This document shows positions 9,256 through 17,195 of a stretch of 64,000 bases of DNA, in pieces; positions within the stretch are counted from its first letter, which is position 1; each line of letters starts with the position of its first letter. Source of the DNA: Nostoc calcicola FACHB-3891 (lineage in GTDB: Bacteria; Cyanobacteriota; Cyanobacteriia; Cyanobacteriales; Nostocaceae); contig NZ_JACJRQ010000023.1 of NCBI RefSeq assembly GCF_014697355.1, forward strand, positions 62,001-126,000. The letters run 5' to 3'. The notes under the pieces were generated by a model that saw only the letters and a program-made list of their open reading frames with translations, was not told the DNA's origin and searched no databases. A program made the position numbers and the translations under genes.

Positions 9256-12200
9256 TTAAACTAAAGGCTTTTTCTTTAGTAGTCTCAGCGCAGCTACAGC
9301 AAATAAACCTAAAGCTCCAGATGTACCAGGCTCAGGTACTCGTTTGGGTGAGGGTTCCTGAGCCTTAGGCTGATAATAACTTCCTTGGCCTGTTCCACTA
9401 GTACCCAGATTAGTTCCTTCGATACTTTGATAGCGTACCCCAAAGTTACCTAGAGCGAATGAATCAACCGTCTTACCGAAAGCAAGAGAGAAAGAGAAGT
9501 TTTTAAGACTATCTTCTGTCTTCACACCACCATTCTGTCCTCCTTGACAAGTGTTACCGTCGGTGAAGCATACATCTATATCACCAAATTGATTCGGGAA
9601 AGCGCCGTTGAGAACAGCGTTATTAAAAAGCCCCGACACATTTGTTTTTCCAGAAGCTAAATCAAGTTTGTTGGTAGACAGAAGGTCAGTATATACATTA
9701 AAACCCAAACCAGAAGTTCTAGAGTTGATGCCATTAGTAGAGGTGTTATCTAAAGCGACATCAAAAGTGGCTGCCTCACCAGTGAAGCTCGTCAAAGTAA
9801 ACCATGCTGTAGATGTTAGTCCAGAGACATTTTGTGTCGCTACGCTGCCATCAAAGTTAAATTGGAACTTTTTACCAATATCACTAAGGTTGAAATTGAT
9901 AATTGGTAAGGGTCTGGTTGAAGTTGAGCCTTTATCAGCAGCTTCCTTGTCAGCTTTCTCCTTCTCAGCCTTATCAGCAGCTTCCTTGTCAGCTTTTTCC
10001 TTCTCAGCCTTATCAGCAGCTTCCTTGTCAGCTTTTTCCTTCTCAGCCTTAGCAGCAGCTTCCTTGTCAGCTTTTTCCTTCTCAGCCTTATCAGCAGCTT
10101 CCTGGTCAGCTTTTTCCTTCTCAGCCTTAGCAGCAGCTTCCTTGTCAGCTTTTTCCTTCTCAGCCTTAGCAGCAGCTTCCTTGTCAGCTTTTTCCTTCTC
10201 AGCCTTAGCAGCAGCTTCCTGGTCAGCTTTTTCCTTCTCAGCCTTAGCAGCAGCTTCCTTGTCAGCTTTTTCCTTCTCAGCCTTATCAACAGCTTCCTTG
10301 TCAGCTTTTTCCTTCTCAGCCTTATCAGCAGCTTCCTTGTCAGCTTTTTCCTTCTCAGCCTTAGCAGCAGCTTCCTTGTCAGCTTTTTCCTTCTCAGCCT
10401 TAGCAGCAGCTTCCTTGTCAGCTTTTTCCTTCTCAGCCTTATCAACAGCTTCCTTGGTTTCCTTAGCCGCTGCTTCTGCTTTCTCTTGTGCCGCTTTTTG
10501 GGCTGCCTGTTTATCAGCTAAATCTTTTGTGGCTTTATCACATTCTGTTTTTTTGTTATCAGCCTCAGCTTTTTTGTTGTTAGCATCTGTCTGAGCTTTA
10601 TCACAATCAGCTTTCTTGTTGTTAGCGTCTGTCTGAGCTTTGTCAGCATCAGCTTTTTTGTTGTTAGCATCTGTCTGAGCTTTATCACAATCAGCTTTCT
10701 TGTTGTTAGCGTCTGTTTGAGCTTTGTCAGCATCGGCTTTCTTGTTGTTAGCATCTGTTTGAGCTTTATCACAATCAGCTTTCTTGTTGTTAGCGTCTGT
10801 TTGAGCTTTGTCAGCATCAGCTTTCTTGTTGTTAGCGTCTGTTTGAGCTTTATCACAATCAGCTTTCTTGCTGTTAGCATCTGTCTGAGCTTTATCAGCA
10901 TCAGCTTTCTTGTTGTTAGCATCTGTTTGAGCTTTGTCAGCATCAGCTTTCTTGTTGTTAGCATCTGTCAAAGCTTTGATAGCATCAGCTTTCTTGATGT
11001 CAGCTATTGTCTGTTTGATGGTCTTATCTAAACCAGAAGCTTTGTCAGCGTCTTTCTGAGCTTTGTCAGCATCTTTCTGGGCTTGGTCAGCTATTTTCTG
11101 AGCTTGATCGCAATCAGATTTCTTGTTGTTAGCGTCTGTCTGAGCTTTGTCAGCATCAGCTTTCTTGTTGTTAGCGTTTGTCTGAGCTTTATCAGCATCA
11201 GCTTTCTTGGTGTTAACGTCTGCCTGAGCTTTATCAGCATCAGCTTTCTTGGTGTTAGCATCTGTCTGAGCTTTGTCAGCATCAGCTTTCTTGGTGTTAA
11301 CGTCTGTCTGAGCTTTGTCAGCATCAGCTTTCTTGTTGTTAGCGTCTGTTTGAGCTTTATCAGCATCAGCTTTCTTGGTGCTAGCGTCTGTCTGAGCTTT
11401 ATCAGCATCAGCTTTCTTGGTGCTAGCATCTGTCTGAGCTTTGTCAGCTTCTAGTTTTAGAGCTTTTACTACTTCTTCTGCGTTAGTCAACTCAATAGCT
11501 GCTTTATCAGATACTTCTTTCGCTGCTTTTGCTACTTTGTCAGCCGTTGTTATTTGATCTGTGGCTGTATTTACTGCGTCTTGCGCTAGTTTGTCAGCTG
11601 CTAGTTTGTCAGCCAGTTGTTTTAATGTTGTGTCAACTGTATTTGTCGCCGTACTAATCGGCGCTTTTGTATCTGTTGGGGTTTTCCCAGCAAACTGAGG
11701 TTCGCTAAGGTTTGTACCGTACTGGAAAATAACGTTATTGAAGCTAGATTCAGTTAAACCAGAAGCTCCCAAAAATGTGAATACAAGGGAATTTTCAATT
11801 AAAGAAGTCTCTTTTACTGGTTTATTAGCATTTGCAGTCAAATTTGAACTGGCGCTCAAGAGTCCGTAATCAAATTGGTTACCGTTACCTGTTAAGTTAC
11901 CGTTGAAAATTCCAAAGCCAGCAGTACCAATACCTTGATTGATACCTTCTAAATTTGAATCACTAATGTTGGACTTATACTGCCAACCACCGTTTAAGCT
12001 AGCAACTGATAAATTAATAGGTTGCAGAAGAGATGCATAACCATTTTGGTAGACCTTGGAACCAAGACCTAATGTTGCACTCACGAGATTTAGAGATTTA
12101 GATGCATTAAAGAAAACTCCTGTTAATAAATCTGCGGGAGCTAAAACATTTTTTGAACTAGTGTTGGTTAGCTTGAGAGTTAAGATATCGCCGTTAAGCT

Positions 12201-12348
12201 GAAAATCTGCTGATGCAGACAGATCGCCGGATGAACCTGCAAAGGTAATAGCTTCTGCTCGATAAACTTGTGAGCCTATTACTAAAGCTATTGATGATAA
12301 ACTACAGGTTATATAACCTATTACTTTCTGCGAATATATTTGAGACAT
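9256..12348 (-). CDS. PEP-CTERM surface protein with long Ala/Lys/Asp/Glu coiled repeats, 1030 aa
   Basis: The protein has a signal peptide (residues about 1-33, ending near YRAEA) and a globular N-terminal domain (about 34-230). A charged helical region follows at about 245-815. A second globular domain (about 820-990) ends in a PEP-CTERM sorting signal: VPEPGTSGALGLFAVAALRLLKKK, i.e. PEP, a hydrophobic stretch and a Lys cluster. Such proteins are exported and processed by exosortase. The repeat region has two arrays: 14-residue units of the KKADADKAQTDANN type (about 296-612) and 13-residue units of the AEKEKADKEAAAK type (about 632-806). The 14-residue unit is two heptads, consistent with a coiled coil; the 13-residue unit, with E/K at i,i+4 spacing, suggests a stable single helix. 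The N-terminal and C-terminal domains resemble the next gene, 13028-13861. Confidence 0.85.
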   Translation of the reverse strand: MSQIYSQKVIGYITCSLSSIALVIGSQVYRAEAITFAGSSGDLSASADFQLNGDILTLKLTNTSSKNVLAPADLLTGVFFNASKSLNLVSATLGLGSKVYQNGYASLLQPINLSVASLNGGWQYKSNISDSNLEGINQGIGTAGFGIFNGNLTGNGNQFDYGLLSASSNLTANANKPVKETSLIENSLVFTFLGASGLTESSFNNVIFQYGTNLSEPQFAGKTPTDTKAPISTATNTVDTTLKQLADKLAADKLAQDAVNTATDQITTADKVAKAAKEVSDKAAIELTNAEEVVKALKLEADKAQTDASTKKADADKAQTDASTKKADADKAQTDANNKKADADKAQTDVNTKKADADKAQTDANTKKADADKAQADVNTKKADADKAQTNANNKKADADKAQTDANNKKSDCDQAQKIADQAQKDADKAQKDADKASGLDKTIKQTIADIKKADAIKALTDANNKKADADKAQTDANNKKADADKAQTDANSKKADCDKAQTDANNKKADADKAQTDANNKKADCDKAQTDANNKKADADKAQTDANNKKADCDKAQTDANNKKADADKAQTDANNKKADCDKAQTDANNKKAEADNKKTECDKATKDLADKQAAQKAAQEKAEAAAKETKEAVDKAEKEKADKEAAAKAEKEKADKEAAAKAEKEKADKEAADKAEKEKADKEAVDKAEKEKADKEAAAKAEKEKADQEAAAKAEKEKADKEAAAKAEKEKADKEAAAKAEKEKADQEAADKAEKEKADKEAAAKAEKEKADKEAADKAEKEKADKEAADKAEKEKADKEAADKGSTSTRPLPIINFNLSDIGKKFQFNFDGSVATQNVSGLTSTAWFTLTSFTGEAATFDVALDNTSTNGINSRTSGLGFNVYTDLLSTNKLDLASGKTNVSGLFNNAVLNGAFPNQFGDIDVCFTDGNTCQGGQNGGVKTEDSLKNFSFSLAFGKTVDSFALGNFGVRYQSIEGTNLGTSGTGQGSYYQPKAQEPSPKRVPEPGTSGALGLFAVAALRLLKKKPLV
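9930..10455 (-). repeat. 39-bp coding tandem repeat array (13-aa units, about 13 copies)
   Basis: About thirteen head-to-tail units encode AEKEKADKEAAAK variants (changes: K to Q after AD, A to D or V near the end). Sequence identity between neighbouring units is very high, implying recent expansion or homogenisation. As with the 42-bp array, the period is a multiple of three and keeps other frames open. Confidence 0.9.
10515..11463 (-). repeat. 42-bp coding tandem repeat array (14-aa units)
   Basis: The array encodes near-identical 14-residue units inside the PEP-CTERM protein, interrupted once (about 10960-11110) by degenerate units and the segment ASGLDKTIKQTIADI. In the part nearest the protein's middle (about 10590-10900) units alternate KADAD and KADCD, giving an 84-bp higher-order period with one cysteine per 28 residues. 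Because 42 is a multiple of three, every frame on both strands stays open across much of the array, which creates long false frames. Confidence 0.9.
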
Positions 12349-13027
12349 TTGGTCTAAACCCCTTTGTTATTGAATAATCAATTAAATGACTGCATCTCAA
12401 GTTGGCTCAAGATATTTGAAATCAGAATAGTAAACTAGACAAACAAATTTGCTATATAGCTTTCTCAAAATTTGTCTTGATTGGTAAGCTATATAAATTA
12501 ATGTCAGCAAAACTAGTTTAGTTATTGGCTATTTCTAATCATTAGGTAGTGCCAACTGGTGTGATGTGCATCTGAATTCTTAGAGACTGATTTTTATCTC
12601 TTAGTGCGTATATATAGTTTTATACACGTTCACACCGATAATCTAGGCTTTATTGACATATTTATCAAATTTTTAATTTAAAGGTATAAAAATATTGTTT
12701 TTAAAATAATTGGAATTTTTCAGTATTTTTACAATGGCATGTTATTGCTAATCAATAAGTTGTAAAATTACGCAAGACCTTGATTTTTGTAATTAAACAA
12801 ATAATTCAATAATTATGAATATGAAAAATATTTTTTTAAATTCATTTTTAGTTTTGTATTAATCCTTATAAGCATCTGACTGGGTTTATATAAAAAAAGT
12901 TAGCCAAGAAATAATATTTGGACTCTTGACTAAGATATTATACCTATACAAATTTATTAAAAAGCAGAGTGGTTTTATCTCATTGTGAGAATGGCTTATA
13001 AGGCGCAACTCTATATTAAGTTGTCAT
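12349..13027. other. AT-rich spacer upstream of the large PEP-CTERM gene
   Basis: About 680 bp, very AT-rich, with no coding features. It should carry the promoter of the 1030-aa gene and the 3' end of nothing else on that strand, since the upstream paralogue ends at 13028 on the same strand. No recognisable RNA or binding site was found. Confidence 0.4.
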
Positions 13028-13861
13028 TTAAGCTGAGACTAGAGGCTTTTTCTTGGCAACCTTTAGCCCACCTGCGACAAATAAACCAAGAGCAAATGTT
13101 GCACTAGGCTCAGGTACTTTTTTAGGTGGAGGTGGCGGAGCAATATAATAAGTACTAGGCTCATTTAAAGCAGTACCATACTGAAAACGAATATTCCCAA
13201 TCTTCGTTAAATCAAAGCCAGTAGGTAGCCCTGTAAAAACGAATGTGGCAGAGTTCTTAACAAAAGTCCCCCCACTTACTGCTGGATTTGCACTATCGTA
13301 ACCAGTAATAATACCGTAATTGAATTGCTGTCCACCCGAAAGACCGAAACCAGGTGATATACCAAAACCTGCTGTACCAATACCGTAGTGCTGAGTTACT
13401 GGGCTAGATACGCCAGCAGCACCACCAAGTCCAGTGCTAGCGGTAGTCTTAGCAAAACCCCATTCAACTTTATTTCCTCCAACCTTCGTGAGATCGACAT
13501 TAGTTCCGGTAGTTACATTATTCGTAATTACGGTTGGAGCTTTGGCTGAAGACAACGTTAAGTTTGTTAAGGGAGATCCAGCATAATCCCAAAAGATTCC
13601 TGTTAGAACATCAGAAGGGGCTGACGCACCTGGACCTGTATTAGTAAGGGTCAGTGTCAACTTCCCTGCTACTGAATCATCAAAGACAGCTGTCGCCGAA
13701 AGAGCATTACTGCTTCCACCTGATATTGGGTTAGTACCTGTGGCTGAAAAACTCATGGAGGCTGCATCTGCTCTTGGGATTTGCGAAACCGTAACCAGAG
13801 CTAATGTTGATATACAGTAGGCTGCATAACCTACTATCTTCTTTGAATATAGTTGAGACAC
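13028..13861 (-). CDS. PEP-CTERM surface protein, 277 aa (paralogue of the 1030-aa protein)
   Basis: Signal peptide at about 1-33 (MSQLYSKKIVGYAAYCISTL onward, cleavage after RADA) and C-terminal PEP-CTERM signal (VPEPSATFALGLFVAGGLKV followed by AKKKPL). The first 20 residues match the larger neighbour almost position by position (MSQ[IL]YS[QK]K[VI][IV]GY). Both share the order: secreted beta-rich domain with D-L-TG-FF/IFW, GIGTAGFGI, NQFDYG/QQFNYG, FQYGT-LSEP/LNEP, then PEP-CTERM. This one lacks the repeat arrays. Likely exported and anchored or released by exosortase; function unknown. Confidence 0.85.
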   Translation of the reverse strand: MSQLYSKKIVGYAAYCISTLALVTVSQIPRADAASMSFSATGTNPISGGSSNALSATAVFDDSVAGKLTLTLTNTGPGASAPSDVLTGIFWDYAGSPLTNLTLSSAKAPTVITNNVTTGTNVDLTKVGGNKVEWGFAKTTASTGLGGAAGVSSPVTQHYGIGTAGFGISPGFGLSGGQQFNYGIITGYDSANPAVSGGTFVKNSATFVFTGLPTGFDLTKIGNIRFQYGTALNEPSTYYIAPPPPPKKVPEPSATFALGLFVAGGLKVAKKKPLVSA

Positions 13862-14319
13862 TTGCTTAAAACTCCTTTGGCTTCTATTGAGGACATTTAA
13901 AACGTCTCAAGAGAAATTTTTATGAAAATCACTCATGTATAAATTGGCATACAAAAATATTATTTGTCTACGTTATGTATTAAGATTAACTAAAACTTTA
14001 AATTGCGAATAATTAATATATTTTTTACAAATTGATTGAGTATTTTCAGCATTTACACTGAGTACTTTCTTTTGATCGGTAAATGATGCAGAATCAGCTT
14101 AATTAGATAAGCTTCTATTTCTCAATAATTTTGCTTAATCAATCAATTTTTATGGAACATTGGTAATTCACTTCAGGGATAAAAACCGATACTTTTCCAC
14201 ACATACCACGAGATTTTATGAAGATGAAATAAAGAAGGGAAGGCGATTTTGCCTTCCCCAAAGTTCAAAATTTAGGACGGTAGTATTAAGATGCTGATAC
14301 TGAATTCGGTACTTAAGTT
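13862..14319. other. Spacer between hflX and the PEP-CTERM gene
   Basis: AT-rich, no gene seen. It contains the hflX terminator hairpin (14237-14258) and presumably the promoter of the 277-aa PEP-CTERM gene. Confidence 0.5.
14237..14258 (-). terminator. Likely intrinsic terminator of hflX
   Basis: Read on the minus strand, an 8-bp GC-rich stem GGGAAGGC / GCCTTCCC with a 6-nt loop is followed by TTCTTTATTT. It lies about 60 nt past the hflX stop codon. Confidence 0.7.
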
Positions 14320-15912
14320 TTAACCAGAGTCAACGGCATATTCAATCAACTGGGCAAGGCGCTGACGTAGGGTTTCTAATCCCAAGCGCTGACTCGCAGA
14401 AATAAATACCGCTAGGGGAAATTCTTCTCTAGCCAAAGCCAATGTCTCACTATTAGCTCGATCTATCTTGTTAAAAACAACTAGCGCCGGACCAGGAGTG
14501 ACTGGCATTTGTGCGAGGATTTCCCTGACTGAACGAATATGTCGCAACCAAGCCGGGTGAGACAAATCTACCAAATGCAGCAAGGCATCGGCTTCTGTGA
14601 CTTCCTCTAAGGTGGCGCGGAAGGCATCCATTAAGGATGGAGGCAGTTCGTGTATGAACCCTACTGTATCTGTGATCAGAATTTCTTGAGGTTCATCAGC
14701 TTCGCCATGAGGAATTACTAAGCGGCGGGTAGTAGGATCGAGGGTGGCAAATAGCTGGTCTGCTGTATAAACTTCTGCGTTGGTCAGAGCATTCAACAAC
14801 GTAGATTTACCAGCGTTGGTATACCCAACCAAAGCTACTGAGGGAACTTCTCGATGCTGTCGTCGCTGTCGTAAGCGCGAACGATGTGCTTGTAATTGGT
14901 TGACTTCTTTTTGCAGTCGGGAAATACGTTGCCCAATGGCACGTCGTTCAGTTTCCAGTTTAGTTTCACCAGGACCACGAGTACCAATACCACCACCTAA
15001 TCGTGACATGGTGCGACCTCTACCAGACAGTCGCGGCTGCATATATTCTAATTGTGCTAGTTCTACTTGCAATTTACCAGCACGGGACTGAGCGCGTTGG
15101 GCGAAGATATCCAAAATGACTTCGGTGCGGTCAACTACGCGGACACCAATTTGGGCTTCCAGGTTGCGGACTTGGGAGGGTGAGAGGTCGCGGTCAAAAA
15201 CGACGAGATTTACTCCCAGTGTTTGGGCTGTGAGGGCAATTTCTTGCACCTTACCTTCGCCGACTACTGTTTGGGGATGAATGCGCGATCGCTTTTGTTG
15301 TATTGTCTGCAATACATCTCCCCCAGCAGTATCAACTAAACGTGCCAATTCCGTTAGGGTGTCTTGGAATTGTAGAGGAGTGATTTCCTCTGTCATTAAC
15401 CCCACAATTAACACGCGATCGTGGTCAGCATCTACTTCCTGGGCGATAAATTCCCGCTGGAATTCGGCTTCCAGATTTTCCACCAAGTCCACTAAATCCT
15501 GCTCTGCCAGATCGTCCAAGTTTAGAGGTGGCGATATATTCCAACTTGGGGATTGGATTTGGCTCTCGTCTAGCTTGAATCCAGCAGGACTAGTTATCAG
15601 GGTGCGAGACTCTTGGGGTATCAAATGAGCTAGATAAGCTTCTTTGACATACCCAGTTGCACCGCCTCCCCGCCGTGTAAATCCCGTTCCAGTAATATTT
15701 AGTACAACTAAGGCATCTAAGCGTTGTAATGCCATAGCTGTGAGCGCGGCTTCATTGGGCGGTTCTGGCTTTAAATTAGTGGCGATACAACGAATACCAC
15801 TGAGTCGTTCCGCACCGTAACGAGGCAATTCCAAAGGTGGAATTTGCGTTTGACGCGGTGTGCCTACCCCCACGCGAATCACTTGTCCGCGACGGTTGAG
15901 GTAAGTACACAC
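14320..15912 (-). CDS. hflX: GTPase HflX (ribosome-associated)
   Basis: GTPase of the Obg-HflX group that acts on ribosomes, splitting stalled or stressed 70S particles. The HflX-specific glycine-rich element GGGIGTRGPGETKLE lies at about 306-320, the P-loop GYTNAGKST at 363-371, G3 as DTVGFI and G4 as NKID. The first usual start codon is a GTG at 15912, but the frame stays open upstream to a stop near 16103. The intervening residues (IETIFGNLQGLKTSQLKQ and onward) look like the normal conserved N-terminus of cyanobacterial HflX. That segment contains no ATG, GTG or TTG, so the true start may be an ATA at 16065, giving about 581 aa. The cyanobacterial N-terminal extension before the HflX core is retained. 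Confidence 0.9.
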   Translation of the reverse strand: MCTYLNRRGQVIRVGVGTPRQTQIPPLELPRYGAERLSGIRCIATNLKPEPPNEAALTAMALQRLDALVVLNITGTGFTRRGGGATGYVKEAYLAHLIPQESRTLITSPAGFKLDESQIQSPSWNISPPLNLDDLAEQDLVDLVENLEAEFQREFIAQEVDADHDRVLIVGLMTEEITPLQFQDTLTELARLVDTAGGDVLQTIQQKRSRIHPQTVVGEGKVQEIALTAQTLGVNLVVFDRDLSPSQVRNLEAQIGVRVVDRTEVILDIFAQRAQSRAGKLQVELAQLEYMQPRLSGRGRTMSRLGGGIGTRGPGETKLETERRAIGQRISRLQKEVNQLQAHRSRLRQRRQHREVPSVALVGYTNAGKSTLLNALTNAEVYTADQLFATLDPTTRRLVIPHGEADEPQEILITDTVGFIHELPPSLMDAFRATLEEVTEADALLHLVDLSHPAWLRHIRSVREILAQMPVTPGPALVVFNKIDRANSETLALAREEFPLAVFISASQRLGLETLRQRLAQLIEYAVDSG

Positions 15913-16364
15913 GGGCTGATTGAGTTCTGTGCTAATTGCTGCCAGACGCTGGGAAAACTCAGGCGTGGTGATGCGATCGCCTGGTATACGCTGGTGATAA
16001 AGCCGCTGTAGTTGTTTCAGCTGGCTGGTCTTTAGACCTTGGAGATTTCCAAAGATAGTCTCTATAGGCGTTTCTGACCAGTTAAATGGTCCCCCGAATC
16101 CTTCTTATGTCTATTTTACAACAGGGTTTAGGCTGCAAGCTCTCTCCTCTGAGGGATGCGATCTGAATTAGTGTCTGTGGAGACTTGCTATTTTGGATTT
16201 TAGATTTTGGATTTTGGATTGGCAAAGAGTCAGTGGTAATCGTTTCAGGACTTACGCACAGGTAACGGAAAGAAGTCAGCACTCTTGAGTAGTAATTGCG
16301 TCGTTTAACCTACCCGTATTTCCACAACCAGCTTAGGATGGACTAAAAGAATTTTTTGAGGAAA

Positions 16365-16580
16365 ATGGTAGAAAAAATCACAGCTGTGTTTAATGGCAAA
16401 GTGTTCTATCCGTCTGAACCGATCGCACTGCCAATTAATACCCGTGTGCGAATCAGTGTTGAAATTTTACCGCCTGGTGAACATGAAACAGTATCATTTT
16501 TGCAAACGGCGCGATCGCTCAATCTCGAAGGGTCGCCTGACTGGTCTGCCAATATAGATAAATATTTGTACCCTAAATAA
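16365..16580 (+). CDS. Antitoxin-like small protein (DUF104/AF2212-like)
   Basis: A 71-residue protein starting MVEKITAVFNGKVFYPSEPI. The ITAVFNGKVFYP...LP.NT.VRI pattern is typical of small antitoxins paired with PIN-domain RNases, whose N-terminal strand forms a beta-hairpin DNA-binding dimer. The ATG at 16365 is preceded by TTGAGGAAA, so it is preferred over an in-frame TTG nine bases earlier. The stop is seven bases before the toxin ATG, consistent with a two-gene operon. Assignment rests on motif resemblance and position. Confidence 0.75.
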   Translation: MVEKITAVFNGKVFYPSEPIALPINTRVRISVEILPPGEHETVSFLQTARSLNLEGSPDWSANIDKYLYPK

Positions 16581-16587
16581 ACTTTTC

Positions 16588-17013
16588 ATGCATTCTGAAG
16601 TCTTTCTTGATACATCATTTGCCATTGCCTTATCTGCACCAAGCGATCGCTTGCATCACCGAGCTTTACATCTGGCTAAAATGTTACAAGCCGCAGAAAC
16701 TCGTTTAGTTACAACACAGGCCATTATGTTGGAAATTGGCAATGCCTTATCCCAACTACCTTATCGTCAGGCGGCGATCGTATTATTGAATTCTCTGGTA
16801 GCAGACTCCAAGGTAGAAATTGTGCCCCTTTCCCAAGAACTCTACGAACGTGCTTTTCAACTTTATTGCGATCGAACTGAGAAAGAATGGGGATTTGTCG
16901 ATTGCGTGTCTTTTATTGTGATGGAATATAGCGGAATCACTGAAGCCTTAACTGCTGACGAGCATTTTCAACAAGCAGGGTTTCGAGCATTATTGCGAGA
17001 AAATTTGCCGTAA
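16588..17013 (+). CDS. PIN-domain ribonuclease toxin (VapC-like)
   Basis: A 141-residue PIN-domain protein. The metal-binding acidic residues expected of the fold are in place: D8 in VFLDTSFAIAL, E49 in AIMLEIGNAL, D105 in GFVDCVSF and D124 in LTADEHF. VapC toxins are Mg-dependent endoribonucleases that cleave tRNA or rRNA and are neutralised by the upstream antitoxin. The gene directly follows the small antitoxin-like gene. The coding sequence contains HIP1 sites like its neighbours and shows no composition shift. Confidence 0.85.
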   Translation: MHSEVFLDTSFAIALSAPSDRLHHRALHLAKMLQAAETRLVTTQAIMLEIGNALSQLPYRQAAIVLLNSLVADSKVEIVPLSQELYERAFQLYCDRTEKEWGFVDCVSFIVMEYSGITEALTADEHFQQAGFRALLRENLP

Positions 17014-17018
17014 GGGTT

Positions 17019-17124
17019 GGGCATTGGGTATGGGGAGCAGGGGAAAAGGTTAAAGGGAAAAGGGATAAATATAATCTTTCCCCTTTCCCCCTTACCCCTT
17101 TCCCTTTCCCCATACCCAATGCCC
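17019..17124. repeat. Long hairpin-forming inverted repeat (106 bp)
   Basis: A perfect 17-bp inverted repeat (GGGCATTGGGTATGGGG at 17019-17035, complement at 17108-17124) flanks a purine-rich left arm and pyrimidine-rich right arm that also pair with few mismatches. It begins six bases after the toxin stop codon. It could act as a 3'-end structure or be a small palindromic element; no target duplication was seen. Confidence 0.8.
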
Positions 17125-17195
17125 TATGACCAATGCTCGATGTTATTATTTCGTTACAATCGGCTTGTGCGTTAGGCATTCAAGAGTTATCAGCC

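Noticed and set aside
9608..10594. 328-codon antisense frame and the minus-strand frames 9840-10445, 10518-10964 and 11091-11429 in the repeat arrays
   Set aside because: They exist only because the 39-bp and 42-bp repeats keep every frame open; the translations are monotonous (KKLTRKLL, SFSALAAASL) without start signals or family features.
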